DNA of 64,000 bases from Tenacibaculum sp. SZ-18 (lineage in GTDB: Bacteria; Bacteroidota; Bacteroidia; Flavobacteriales; Flavobacteriaceae), in assembly GCF_002813915.1 (NCBI RefSeq), contig NZ_CP019335.1, positions 2,587,777 through 2,651,776 of the forward strand, read 5' to 3'. The position numbers and the translations under genes are program-made. Below, one piece after another: positions 47,161-55,963 of the stretch (within the stretch, counting starts at the first letter, position 1; the number at the start of each line of letters is the position of its first letter). The notes beneath the pieces were generated by a model, which worked only from the letters and a program-made list of their open reading frames with translations, was not told where the DNA came from and made no database searches.

Positions 47161-47436
47161 ACTAAATGCAAGTAAGGCTTGTAACTATTTATCTTTTATT
47201 GGCTGACAATTGTGCTTGTTTGTAAACCTTTAGATTTGCATTCTGTATCGTTTGCTTTCAGTGTAAAATTTTCTAACCGCTTTGAATTTTGGCTAGTGTT
47301 CTCCAACATTAGTTAACAGCGTGTATAAAAAATTGCTTCTTTCTCTATAAATCAAAAATTATATTTACTTTTAAATCATGAAAAACGAATGAAAAATTGC
47401 TACTAAAATCATCGCAACTTTTCATACACAATTACG
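46837..47436 (+). repeat. Cassette 7: 600-bp cassette, type B copy 1
   Basis: Exactly 600 bp, no intact plus-strand gene; carries a decayed minus-strand gene. Copies 2 and 3 (60849, 61449) are also 600 bp and in tandem. Cassette start TTAACTA matches R'' AGTTAAC. Confidence 0.9.
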
Positions 47437-47442
47437 TTGGCA
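47311..47442 (+). other. attC 7 (type B)
   Basis: R'' AGTTAAC; arms CAGCGTGTATAAAAAATTGC and GCAACTTTTCATACACAATT pair; core G at 47436. The loop carries TTATATTTACTTTTAAATC. Confidence 0.87.
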
Positions 47443-47450
47443 AACATTTG

Positions 47451-48116
47451 ATGAAAAACTTGAACTACATATTAATCTTTCTTTTGATTTTAAGTTCCTG
47501 CTCAAATTTGGACGAAAATAAACCTTTGTCTAAACTATTTTCAGACGATTATAAAAGTTTCGAAATTGATGACAAGATTGAAATTATAGATTTAGATTCA
47601 GTTTCAAATTTTTCGGAATTAAGACAAAAAATGGGCAAATTAACCTGTGAGGGAAAATCGTCAGGTTTAAGATTTAAATCAAATGATACTATTTATCATT
47701 TAATTGGATTTGCTAACTGTCCGAGTTCTGTAGAAATTGGATGTTACTTCAGGCGGAATTTATTATTTGTTAGAAATGATTCGTTGGTAATTGAATACGG
47801 GAAATCCAAAAAGAAAAAATCAATCACATTCCTAAAAGCGGAACTGAATGAGATAATATCTAAAACCTATAATTTTCAGTATAACGAAAACAAACTAAAA
47901 CCAGCTTTAATCCATTTTTACGTTGAAGATAAATATCCCATTGAAACAACAAAAAGAACTCTAAAAGAAATTGTTAGACAGTTTAAAGAAATTAATTCAC
48001 AAAACGGTTCTGACTATTTTAGATATAATATTCTGTTTGAGGGATTTGACATTACAAATATTCCGCCATCACCACCGCCACCAAAACCGAATGAATTTGA
48101 TAACGAAAAAAAATAA
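47451..48116 (+). CDS. Cassette 8: lipoprotein, unknown function
   Basis: 221 aa from the ATG at 47451, 14 bp after the core; the in-frame ATG at 47397 lies in attC 7. Lipobox LLILSSC (Cys17). Two cysteine pairs in the body (LTCEG; NCPSSVEIGC) could form disulfides. Ends with a proline run (PPSPPPPKP). No family recognised. Confidence 0.72.
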   Translation: MKNLNYILIFLLILSSCSNLDENKPLSKLFSDDYKSFEIDDKIEIIDLDSVSNFSELRQKMGKLTCEGKSSGLRFKSNDTIYHLIGFANCPSSVEIGCYFRRNLLFVRNDSLVIEYGKSKKKKSITFLKAELNEIISKTYNFQYNENKLKPALIHFYVEDKYPIETTKRTLKEIVRQFKEINSQNGSDYFRYNILFEGFDITNIPPSPPPPKPNEFDNEKK

Positions 48117-48122
48117 AAACGA

Positions 48123-48312
48123 TTTGCCAACAATGGCTATAGTTAATAAGGGTTTTGGTGCTTAACCCAGAGTTATGTGCTTTAAACCAAGTCCGCCAAT
48201 TTTTTTGATTTGGCTTTAAAAAATTAAAACAAAATAAAAAGTTTTGGCTAAGTGCTTAATCGAAAATTTATTTACTTTTAATCCTTTACTAACCATAGCC
48301 GAGACGTTGTAT
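48123..48312 (+). other. attC 8 (long)
   Basis: R'' TTTGCCAAC; arms GGCTATAGTTAA... and ...CTAACCATAGCC; inner hairpin GCCAA / TTGGC; core G at 48306. About 190 bp; related to attC 17, 20, 23 and 25. Confidence 0.85.
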
Positions 48313-48324
48313 GCAAGCTGAAAA

Positions 48325-48846
48325 ATGAAAGACCAATTGAATAATATACTGACTGTAAAGCCTTGGATTATATTTTTATCAATAATCATACTATCAATCT
48401 TCTCTGAAACAATGATTGGAATTGTATTAATGATAATCTGGATATGCTTATTCACTTACTGGACTTTAGGAGTTGGAGAGAAATTGTACAACAAACTGAA
48501 CGATAAATCTATTTTGAACCTAAAAAGATTTAAAATTCAAATTGGTTTCGTTGTTACATATCTTTTAATTGTTTTCTTGACTGTAGGTGGTTATGAAATA
48601 AATAATGAAAACATTGCTGAATATGGTTGGAAAGCTTGGTTAATTATTCCTCTTCATCTGATTTTAATGTATTATATGATTCACACAATCTACTTTTTAT
48701 CAAGATGCATTACTACGTTGAGAAATCAAAAAGAAGGTTATGGTTGGTATATGTTAGGATTTTGGTTTTTTCCAATTGGAATATGGATAATTCAACCAAA
48801 AATAATAGAATTACTGAATGAAAAGCCAGCATACAACAATATATAA
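48325..48846 (+). CDS. Cassette 9: polytopic membrane protein
   Basis: 173 aa with four to five hydrophobic segments (PWIIFLSIIILSIFS; MIGIVLMIIWICLF; IGFVVTYLLIVFLTVGG; AWLIIPLHLILMYYMI; YMLGFWFFPIGIWII). Segment order and the final FFPIGIWIIQPKI recall small four-TM membrane proteins of unknown role that are frequent beside immunity genes. The last residues AYNNI and the stop are encoded in attC 9. Confidence 0.7.
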   Translation: MKDQLNNILTVKPWIIFLSIIILSIFSETMIGIVLMIIWICLFTYWTLGVGEKLYNKLNDKSILNLKRFKIQIGFVVTYLLIVFLTVGGYEINNENIAEYGWKAWLIIPLHLILMYYMIHTIYFLSRCITTLRNQKEGYGWYMLGFWFFPIGIWIIQPKIIELLNEKPAYNNI

Positions 48847-48962
48847 CCGCAATTACGGCGGATTCGACTTCGTCCGAATCCACTCGAAATTGCCAGCATC
48901 AGTGCTTAACCGAAAACCATAACTAAAAACCCGTAACTGACGGTTATACGAGACCGTTGTAA
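48829..48962 (+). other. attC 9
   Basis: R'' GCATACAAC; core G at 48956. GTATAACCGC family variant with the GATTCG/CGAATC inner hairpin; overlaps the end of the cassette 9 gene. Confidence 0.87.
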
Positions 48963-48985
48963 CACATTTCACCAAACTACCGTAA

Positions 48986-49513
48986 ATGAATGAAATTAAG
49001 ATACCATTAAGTAAAACGAAAATTATATTACTTATGATCGGAGCATTGGCATTTGTTATTGTTGGAGCTTGGGGAATTATAGAACCTGAAGAATTTGCTT
49101 CTATTCGTTATCCGAAAAACATTGTACTTTTAAGCGGAATAGTTGGAGTTTTATTCTTCGGACTATGCTTCATTTTCATTTCAAAAATAGTCTTTAGTAG
49201 AAAAACTGGTTTGATTATAAATGATGACGGAATCATTGACAACTCAAACGCAACAAGTGTTGGACTTATAGAATGGAAAGATATTACTGGAATAAAATCT
49301 TGGAAAACAGGTTCAACAAAAGTAATTGTTATTTTGACTTCTGAACCAGAAAAATATATTGAGCGTTCAAAAAATATCATTTCAAAAAAAGCAATGAAAG
49401 CGAATAATAGAATTTATGGTTCACCAATATCGATAATATCAAATTCACTAAAAATAAATTTCTCGGAATTAGAAAAACTGATTTTGGAACAAATTGATAG
49501 ACGGATAAAATAA
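48986..49513 (+). CDS. Cassette 10: STM3941-like membrane protein
   Basis: 175 aa with two N-terminal transmembrane segments (about 12-33 and 45-68), then a PH-like cytoplasmic region: GLIINDDGIIDNSNATSVGL, IEWKDITGIK and a C-terminal helix. The layout matches STM3941-family proteins (two TM helices plus bacterial PH-like domain), of unknown function. Starts 29 bp after the core. Confidence 0.72.
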   Translation: MNEIKIPLSKTKIILLMIGALAFVIVGAWGIIEPEEFASIRYPKNIVLLSGIVGVLFFGLCFIFISKIVFSRKTGLIINDDGIIDNSNATSVGLIEWKDITGIKSWKTGSTKVIVILTSEPEKYIERSKNIISKKAMKANNRIYGSPISIISNSLKINFSELEKLILEQIDRRIK

Positions 49514-49517
49514 AAAC

Positions 49518-49654
49518 GTGTTACAACAAAGTGTATAATTAATTGCGGCTGAATTTCCTCACCGGAAATTCAATCTTATTAATTATCTTTCCGCAACAAC
49601 GGAAAACGACTAGCGTCCTTTTCCCGCAAAAAATCATACACAAATACGTTACCA
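49518..49654 (+). other. attC 10
   Basis: R'' GTGTTACAAC; core G at 49648. GTATAATTAATTGCGGCTGA family, as in attC 13 and 21, with inner TTCCGCAAC and TTTCCCGCAA segments. Confidence 0.87.
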
Positions 49655-49667
49655 CACATTAAAAAAA

Positions 49668-50267
49668 ATGACCACTTTAATAATATTTTTTTTGATTTTA
49701 ATCGGTCTGAATTGTATTCCTTACCTAACAAAAAAGGAATTTCCGAGATTTAAAAATATCATTACCAGAGGATTAACAATTAGTCTAATCATTATATCAG
49801 TAATCGTAATATTTTTATATAATGGTTATCGTTTGGAAGGAATATATAGCAATTCATTTTTGGAATTGACTTTTATAATATTTGTTCTTTTATTCTTTAG
49901 TATTGTGAAAAATAACAGAACAAAACTTCTAAAACTTTTGGTTTTAATTCCATCAGTTTGTTTGATAATATTGCTTTTTATATTTGAGCAAGTAATAGCT
50001 GAATATGAAATTAATGAAACTTATAGAATAGAAGTGTCAGAAAGTGGATTTTTAAACTGTGGAGAACGGATTTCTATAACTAAATCTGAATTAGGAATAT
50101 TTAGAAAACGAATATTTACAAGAACAGATTTGTGTTTGATTGGAATAAATAAAATTGAAACTATAGAATTTAACGAAAATGATGCTGAATTTTTAATATA
50201 TCACAATGGAAATTATGACAGCGAAAATCCATTTAAATACAGAATAACGAATAAAAACGTGTGGTAA
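49668..50267 (+). CDS. Cassette 11: membrane protein, unknown function
   Basis: 199 aa with four hydrophobic segments in the first 125 residues, then an extracytoplasmic or cytosolic beta region (YRIEVSESGFLNCGERISIT; CLIGINKIETIEFNEND). The stop TAA lies inside R'' of attC 11 (GTGTGGTAAC). Starts 19 bp after the core. No family recognised. Confidence 0.68.
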   Translation: MTTLIIFFLILIGLNCIPYLTKKEFPRFKNIITRGLTISLIIISVIVIFLYNGYRLEGIYSNSFLELTFIIFVLLFFSIVKNNRTKLLKLLVLIPSVCLIILLFIFEQVIAEYEINETYRIEVSESGFLNCGERISITKSELGIFRKRIFTRTDLCLIGINKIETIEFNENDAEFLIYHNGNYDSENPFKYRITNKNVW

Positions 50268-50393
50268 CACCGTATATAATTTATTGCTAGTCCTAACTTA
50301 CTTACGAAAGTTCTAGCCGTTTTTCCATTCAGTTTGTATTTACTAAATTAGGTGATTAAAATACGCAACAAAAGATATACAAAACCGTTGTAT
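50259..50393 (+). other. attC 11
   Basis: R'' GTGTGGTAAC, exact complement of the cassette start TTACCACAC; core G at 50387. Confidence 0.87.
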
Positions 50394-50844
50394 GTAATAA
50401 GTCCAACTTCTGGCTTTTAAATACACTTTTTGATTGGGATTAAGGATAGGTAAAACAGGATTAAAATTAACTAAACATAAGAATGCAGTTTAGTCAAGCT
50501 TATCGATTGACATCGTATGAGAGTTGCACTTTCAAATACGCATGCTAGCGTAAAAAGCTTGCCGAAATTAGAAGATTTTTTTGACAATGTCAAGTTTTAA
50601 AACGATAATTTAATTTAAATCAATGTTTTAGAGCGGAGCAGAAAATCATTTTTCAGATAACAAACCATATCAGTCTGTGGTTGATATAATTCATAATCTT
50701 AAAAAAACAAGTGGATTTAAAGTAATCTGAATGTAGCGTCTGGACTGACTACGTAAATATAAAAATAGAAACTATAAGATTTTAGCTATATTTACTACAA
50801 ACAACAACGTGTAAATTGCATTAAAACGCAACTTACACGAAACG
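50388..50844 (+). repeat. Cassette 12: 457-bp gene-less cassette, type A copy 2
   Basis: Nearly identical to cassette 2 and the same length. Differences seen include AACATAAG for AACGTAAG and CTTAAAAAAAC for CTTGAAAAAAC. Followed by the RDD cassette. Confidence 0.9.
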
Positions 50845-50850
50845 TTACCA
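50796..50850 (+). other. attC 12 (short, type A)
   Basis: Same compact hairpin as attC 2; core G at 50844, followed by TTACCATAC of the next cassette. Confidence 0.87.
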
Positions 50851-50868
50851 TACATTTGAGAAAAACCG

Positions 50869-51333
50869 ATGAACGAAACAAACTTGACTTACAAAATTAA
50901 AACTGAACCAAATATTGGAGACCGATTTGCTGCTGGATTAGTGGATTATATTATAATTTATGCAGTTACATTCTTTCTGATTTATACGCTTGGCGAACCG
51001 AATGACGAAGGAGGATATTCCTTAAATGGATTACCAGGATTAATTCCAATTGCTTTTTGGCTGTTTATGACTGTTGGACTTGAAATTGGATTCGGAGCAA
51101 CTCTCGGAAATTCATTAGTTGGACTTAAACCGATTCCGAAAAACGGAACAAACCGAAAATTGACTTTTGGCGAATCTTTTAAAAGACACTTACTTGACCC
51201 AATTGATATGTTCTTTTTTGGATTAGTCGGAATAATAACAATTAAAAATACCGATTTAAATCAAAGAGTTGGAGACTTATGGGCGAAAACTATTGTTGTG
51301 CCAATCAAATCTCTGAATGAATCAAAAAACTGA
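50869..51333 (+). CDS. Cassette 13: RDD family membrane protein
   Basis: 154 aa. RDD hallmark at the N-terminus (GDRFAAGLVDYIIIYAVTFF), then GATLGNSLVGLKPI and FGESFKRHLLDPIDMFFFG, with the C-terminal NQRVGDLWAKTIVV typical of the family. Three transmembrane segments. RDD proteins are small inner-membrane proteins of mostly unknown function, sometimes ion exchangers. Starts 24 bp after the core. Confidence 0.88.
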   Translation: MNETNLTYKIKTEPNIGDRFAAGLVDYIIIYAVTFFLIYTLGEPNDEGGYSLNGLPGLIPIAFWLFMTVGLEIGFGATLGNSLVGLKPIPKNGTNRKLTFGESFKRHLLDPIDMFFFGLVGIITIKNTDLNQRVGDLWAKTIVVPIKSLNESKN

Positions 51334-51355
51334 ATAAAAAAAGTGGAATAAAAAC

Positions 51356-51487
51356 GTATGGTAACAACGTGTATAGCTCATTGCGGCTGAATTCCTAATC
51401 GGAATTCATTGCAATTTGCTATATTCCGGTTACGGCGGAAAATCATAGCTGATTTCCCGCAACGAGCCATACACAATTCCGTTAGCG
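51356..51487 (+). other. attC 13
   Basis: R'' GTATGGTAAC, exact complement of TTACCATAC; core G at 51481. Confidence 0.87.
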
Positions 51488-51502
51488 GTTATTTGAGTAA
51501 AT

Positions 51503-52228
51503 ATGACAAACCTTGAAATAATAAAGAAATTAAGAGAATCTACTTTCACAGACGAAGACGGAGAAAAATATCAACTTGAATTTCAAGACGGATTGACTGA
51601 TTCCGAAATTGAACAACTGAAAGAACAATTCCCAAGTAACAATATTGACAGTGAATTAATTGAAATACTGAAAGAAACCAAAGGTTGGGACGGTTACGGA
51701 CCTGAAATGGTTTATTTTGATTCTATTGGACAATTCGGATTTTGGGAATTATCCGCAAACTCAATTACTCTTGGACACGATGGGTTTGGAAATCATTGGA
51801 TTTTGGATTTAAACGAAAGCGGAAAACCTAACAAAGTATTTTTTGCTTGCCACGACCCAGCAGTATTTGTTGTTCATTCGCAAAATCTAAATGAATATCT
51901 AAAACACTTATTGGAATTTTACGAAAGCCCTGACAAATGTCATCTGAATGAAATTCACGACAAAACCGTAATGACAATTTGGAATGAAAATGACCTGTGT
52001 TCACAAAAAACCGAATTTGAAAATCAAAATCCTGAATTCAAAGACTTCCTGAATAAATTTGAAGGTGACGAATGGACTGTTGCTGACTTGCGAACTGGAA
52101 AAAACAAAGACGGTTTTGCTTGGGGAAAGTTTGGAGCGAATCAGTTTACGGAAAGACATCCAACCGAATTGGTATGGGTAATTAAGAATAAGAAAAAAGG
52201 CTTTTTATCAAGACTTTTTGGAAAATAA
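51503..52228 (+). CDS. Cassette 14: SMI1/KNR4 (SUKH) family protein
   Basis: 241-aa cytoplasmic protein. IEQLKEQFPSNNIDSELIEI (helix 1), KGWDGYGPEMVYFDSIGQFG, ITLGHDGFGNHWILDL and KVFFACHDPAVFVVHSQNLN follow the SUKH strand-helix order and include its G-D/N-x-W-I-L-D core. A C-terminal extension (about 150-241, ending KKGFLSRLFGK) is unusual. SUKH proteins are typically immunity proteins against contact-dependent toxins. Starts 21 bp after the core. Confidence 0.85.
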   Translation: MTNLEIIKKLRESTFTDEDGEKYQLEFQDGLTDSEIEQLKEQFPSNNIDSELIEILKETKGWDGYGPEMVYFDSIGQFGFWELSANSITLGHDGFGNHWILDLNESGKPNKVFFACHDPAVFVVHSQNLNEYLKHLLEFYESPDKCHLNEIHDKTVMTIWNENDLCSQKTEFENQNPEFKDFLNKFEGDEWTVADLRTGKNKDGFAWGKFGANQFTERHPTELVWVIKNKKKGFLSRLFGK

Positions 52229-52232
52229 AAAC

Positions 52233-52366
52233 AACCGCTAACAATGGCTATAATTCATTGTGGTTTTGTGCCACACCAAAATAAAAGTATAAATCAACGG
52301 CTGATTTCTCAGCGGAATAATCCTGCGGATGATTCCACAACGAAATCATAGCCGAAACCGTTGTAG
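52233..52366 (+). other. attC 14
   Basis: R'' AACCGCTAAC, exact complement of TTAGCGGTT; outer arms ATGGCTATAATTCATTGTGG and CACAACGAAATCATAGCCG; core G at 52360. Confidence 0.87.
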
Positions 52367-52389
52367 CCAATTAGAGAAACCCGAAAAGT

Positions 52390-53421
52390 ATGAGATTTAT
52401 AAAATCGATATTGATTCTAATCATTTTGGTTTCTTGTCAAAATAAAGATTATAAGAAAGCTGAAAATAGCAAGATGATATTTGGAACAAAATCACTTAAA
52501 GTTCAACCGATAATTGACCTTTCAGAAAAACTTGAGAGCGAAGATGAGATTATATCTATTTCAGTCGATAAGAATGGAATAAATACCTTGATAATTCATT
52601 CTGCACCTCAATACAGAACTGAAAATGGAATGTTTGCAGTGATTAAATATGACAAGCCTAAAGATTATACATTTATCCGTTTTGACTTAAAGGGAAATGA
52701 AAAATTTAGAACTCTAATAAAAGATGAATATTACAATTTTCATAACGTGAATTTCTTACCAACAAAAGAAATTCTGCTTATCTGTGGACGTAGCAGATAC
52801 AAAAATGAAAATGAAATAGACAAAAATGCTCGAATTTATAGCCTTAAAGGAGAATTATTGAGAGACTTTGTTGCTGGAGACGGAATTCAAGATGTCCAAA
52901 TTGACAATGATGGAAATATATGGACTTCATATTTCGATGAAGGAATATTTGGAAATTACGGATGGGACGAGCCAATTGGAACACCCGGACTAATATGTTG
53001 GAATAAGGACGGACAGAAAATTTGGGAATTCGAACCAACTGACGGACTTGACCATATGGCGGATTGCTATGCAATGAATATAGATTCAGACAACAACACT
53101 TGGTTTTACTATTACACAGAATTTCCACTTGTTAAACTTGATAACTCAAAACAAATTAAGTTTTGGAATACTGATATTGGAGGTTCAAGTTCTTTAAATA
53201 TTTCTGACAATAAAGTGCTTATGGCAGATGGATATGATGAGAATAATTTTATTCTGTTTGAGATTAAAGGAAATAAACTAAAGAAGACTAAAAAGATTAA
53301 GTTTAAAAACGAGGAAAACCAAGAGTTGAACAAACGAAATTATATTACAAGTTTTGGCTCAAACATTGGATTTCTTCAAGAGAACAAAATCTATTTGACT
53401 AAAATGAACGAAATAAAATAA
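52390..53421 (+). CDS. Cassette 15: beta-propeller-like lipoprotein
   Basis: 343 aa. Lipobox LIILVSC (Cys16). Repeating strand patterns such as IQDVQIDNDGNIWTSYFDEG, GLICWNKDGQKIWEFEP and YAMNIDSDNNTWFYYYTEFP look like NHL or six-bladed propeller blades. Predicted to be anchored in the envelope; substrate unknown. Largest intact gene of the array; starts 29 bp after the core. Confidence 0.75.
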   Translation: MRFIKSILILIILVSCQNKDYKKAENSKMIFGTKSLKVQPIIDLSEKLESEDEIISISVDKNGINTLIIHSAPQYRTENGMFAVIKYDKPKDYTFIRFDLKGNEKFRTLIKDEYYNFHNVNFLPTKEILLICGRSRYKNENEIDKNARIYSLKGELLRDFVAGDGIQDVQIDNDGNIWTSYFDEGIFGNYGWDEPIGTPGLICWNKDGQKIWEFEPTDGLDHMADCYAMNIDSDNNTWFYYYTEFPLVKLDNSKQIKFWNTDIGGSSSLNISDNKVLMADGYDENNFILFEIKGNKLKKTKKIKFKNEENQELNKRNYITSFGSNIGFLQENKIYLTKMNEIK

Positions 53422-53422
53422 C

Positions 53423-53485
53423 TGGCTACAACAACACCTATACGCAATACCCTGCGGGATACTGCGCATAGCCAAACCGTTGGCA
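53423..53485 (+). other. attC 15 (short)
   Basis: R'' TGGCTACAAC; 63-bp site with inner palindrome CAATACCCTGCGGGATACTG and outer ACCTATACGCA / TGCGCATAGC; core G at 53479. Confidence 0.85.
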
Positions 53486-53504
53486 ACAATTTGAACTCAT
53501 TTAA

Positions 53505-54248
53505 ATGAAATCTATTTATATTTTAATAATTACTCTTTTTTCTTTAACTATTTGTATAGGACAAGACAAAATTACTTTTGATATTAAAGAAGTTTTTCTC
53601 CAAAAAAAAGATTTTAAAAAGCGGAAATCTGATTTTATAAAAAAAGGCGGAAATTTTTATGAAGATAAAGATTATATTGTGTCGAAAAGTTGCAGTGGTG
53701 AATGGGGAGGCTCAATTTTTTTTAAAAACAAAAAAAGTGGAATTGAATATTCTTGCAGTGCTACTTGTCCAGTATCCGTAAATCTTATAGATGGAAAATA
53801 TATAGTTACAAATTCGCTTGCTCATTTAAGGGGTTCATCAGATATAATTGAAATTAAGAATCCTGAATTAATGTCAGTTTTTAAAATGCCTGAACCTAGA
53901 GAAATAAAAAATGGGATTAAGCATTACTATACTGGAGATACAGAAAGTAAATCAAGAAAAGGAGTAAAAGAAATTTGGAACGGATTCGGAATTTTAACTT
54001 TAATAAGTTTTGAATTTAAGGAACAATTGTATCATATAATTTCAAAAGACGCAAAAACATTTTTAGCCACTATAGTAGAAAGTGAGCTAAAAATTATAAA
54101 TCAAATTTCTAAAGAACGAATTTGGGATTATGCTCCAGAAACTTTTAAAGATGAAAAGGGAAATTTAATCGTATTTTTCAATAATCACAGCACTAGTGGA
54201 TATATTGAAATCATAGGAAATGAAATAAAAGTGACAAGAACAAAATAA
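53505..54248 (+). CDS. Cassette 16: secreted protein, unknown function
   Basis: 247 aa with a signal peptide (MKSIYILIITLFSLTICIGQ). Three cysteines cluster at SKSCSGEWGG and YSCSATCPV, probably disulfide-bonded. Beta-rich, no membrane segment. No family recognised. Starts 25 bp after the core. Confidence 0.7.
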   Translation: MKSIYILIITLFSLTICIGQDKITFDIKEVFLQKKDFKKRKSDFIKKGGNFYEDKDYIVSKSCSGEWGGSIFFKNKKSGIEYSCSATCPVSVNLIDGKYIVTNSLAHLRGSSDIIEIKNPELMSVFKMPEPREIKNGIKHYYTGDTESKSRKGVKEIWNGFGILTLISFEFKEQLYHIISKDAKTFLATIVESELKIINQISKERIWDYAPETFKDEKGNLIVFFNNHSTSGYIEIIGNEIKVTRTK

Positions 54249-54253
54249 AAAAC

Positions 54254-54389
54254 TGTTGCCAACAACGTATAAAAATAATGCTTAAGTTTAATACTAAATC
54301 AAGAGGTTAGTGCGTATTTGGTCAATCCGATTTTCCTCCGGAAAATTCTAGGACTCTAAAACGCACTATTCTTATACAAAACGTTAGCA
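54254..54389 (+). other. attC 16
   Basis: R'' TGTTGCCAAC, exact complement of TTGGCAACA; core G at 54383. Confidence 0.87.
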
Positions 54390-54401
54390 AGCATAAAAAA
54401 A

Positions 54402-55160
54402 ATGGGATACCAATCAATAGTACACGGAAGAATATTACTTGATAGAGATTTTAAAGAATCTCAGAGTTTTATCAATTCTCTTGGAAATGATAATACATAC
54501 CCTCAGTTAAATACTGATATGTTTGGTATTGGAATTACTGAACCAACATATTACGAAGACCCAGTAATTGTATTTGGAGCGACCTACAAACAAATTGAAT
54601 ATGATTGGACAAGTTTTATCTTGAAATTTGAACATATATTAAGGAATGTAGGATTTGATACAGCAAAAATTCAGTTGGAAACAGAAATTTTAGGAACTTA
54701 TAACTTCTTTTGGAAATCCAAATACTCAAAAGACTCTTTCGATTCTGAAGAAAAATTAATAGAAACAGATGAATGGTTTTTCGGATATGGAAATCGTGGA
54801 AGATGGGGGTTTTTGGAGACACAAATAGAAGATTTTCAGATTTTCGATTTTGAAAATTTCAAATACCCGATTGAATTTTCAGATGACCAAAAAAATGTTT
54901 TTACAAAGATTATTAATTCGATTAATGAAAAAACTGAACAAAAGTTTTATCCTTATAAAAAGGAATTTCATTTTCGTGAAACCTATGACTTACTATTTCC
55001 AATTCTTAATAAATTGAGTTTTGAGAGAAAAATTGACTTTGGATTTGATGAGGCAAGAGATAAAGATGGAAATAGTATTATGACTTCAAAAGGATTTTAC
55101 ATAATAATGAAACAAGGAATAAATAAAGAAACGCTTGCTAACACGGTGTATAAAACATAG
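54402..55160 (+). CDS. Cassette 17: hypothetical soluble protein
   Basis: 252 aa, no signal peptide, rich in aromatic residues (DEWFFGYGNRGRWGFLETQI). Starts 18 bp after the core. The last ten residues ETLANTVYKT and the stop are encoded by attC 17, so the C-terminus is supplied by the recombination site. No family recognised. Confidence 0.72.
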   Translation: MGYQSIVHGRILLDRDFKESQSFINSLGNDNTYPQLNTDMFGIGITEPTYYEDPVIVFGATYKQIEYDWTSFILKFEHILRNVGFDTAKIQLETEILGTYNFFWKSKYSKDSFDSEEKLIETDEWFFGYGNRGRWGFLETQIEDFQIFDFENFKYPIEFSDDQKNVFTKIINSINEKTEQKFYPYKKEFHFRETYDLLFPILNKLSFERKIDFGFDEARDKDGNSIMTSKGFYIIMKQGINKETLANTVYKT

Positions 55161-55332
55161 CTAAAAAGTGCTAAGCCCAAAGGTTTGTGTATATTAAGAA
55201 AGTCCGCCAAATTTTTAATTTGGCTTTTAAAATGAGAAAATTAAAAACAAAATATAAAAATTCGGCTCTGTGTTAATCCGAAAAAGTTAGTGTCTTTTTG
55301 CACGCTACGTTTCATACACAAGTCCGTTAGCA
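55133..55332 (+). other. attC 17 (long)
   Basis: R'' GCTTGCTAAC, exact complement of TTAGCAAGC; 200 bp with an inner GCCAAATTTTTAATTTGGC hairpin; core G at 55326. Confidence 0.87.
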
Positions 55333-55349
55333 ATAATTAGAAAAAGAAT

Positions 55350-55820
55350 ATGGAAATAGAATACTCAGAAGAAGAAGATCAATATTATTCATTGATAACC
55401 TTAAAATCACTCAATCAATTTAAAAAAGGCAATCGACCGTTAAACGACTTTATATGTATTGATTTTTTTGGTTTTGGAGATGAACCCAGCAAAGAACAAT
55501 TAAATGCTTATAAATTTCTCTTAGAAAATGAAGAAAAGATATTTAATTCTTTAATCATTGGAGCAGTAAACTCATATAATTCCATTTACTTAAAGAGATT
55601 TGAAAAATACATAGAGTTTTTGCCTAAAATAACAGATACCTGTGATTTAAAAAAAGCTATATCAATAGAGAATATAATAATTTCAGATAACCATAAAAAT
55701 GATTCCTCGTTTATTATGTTCAAAGGTGAATGTAACTGGGATGAGGAACATGGTGTTTGTCTTGTTATGTTAAAAGATGAATTTATAACAATGCAGTCTT
55801 GGGACTATCACCACAGATAA
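55350..55820 (+). CDS. Cassette 18: DUF6985/DUF2262-like protein
   Basis: 156 aa, cytoplasmic, acidic. The C-terminal FKGECNWDEEHGVCLVMLKD pattern (C-x-W-D-E-E-H-G) is typical of DUF6985/DUF2262-type small proteins often found as immunity-like genes. The N-terminal part has a helix LNAYKFLLENEEKIFNSLI. Starts 23 bp after the core. Confidence 0.7.
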   Translation: MEIEYSEEEDQYYSLITLKSLNQFKKGNRPLNDFICIDFFGFGDEPSKEQLNAYKFLLENEEKIFNSLIIGAVNSYNSIYLKRFEKYIEFLPKITDTCDLKKAISIENIIISDNHKNDSSFIMFKGECNWDEEHGVCLVMLKDEFITMQSWDYHHR

Positions 55821-55822
55821 AC

Positions 55823-55958
55823 TATTGCTAACAAAATGTATAATTAATTGCTAATTCTACTCTATTTAAGAAACTACGTACTGAAATGAAATATCAATAA
55901 TTTTTATTTACATTTGGTGAAAAAATCGCAACTAATCATACACCAAACATTGTTGCCC
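55823..55958 (+). other. attC 18
   Basis: R'' TATTGCTAAC, complement of TTAGCAATA; core G at 55952 (in CATTGTTGCCC). The loop contains TACATTTG, an exact TAnnTTTG match. Confidence 0.85.
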
Positions 55959-55963
55959 ACAAT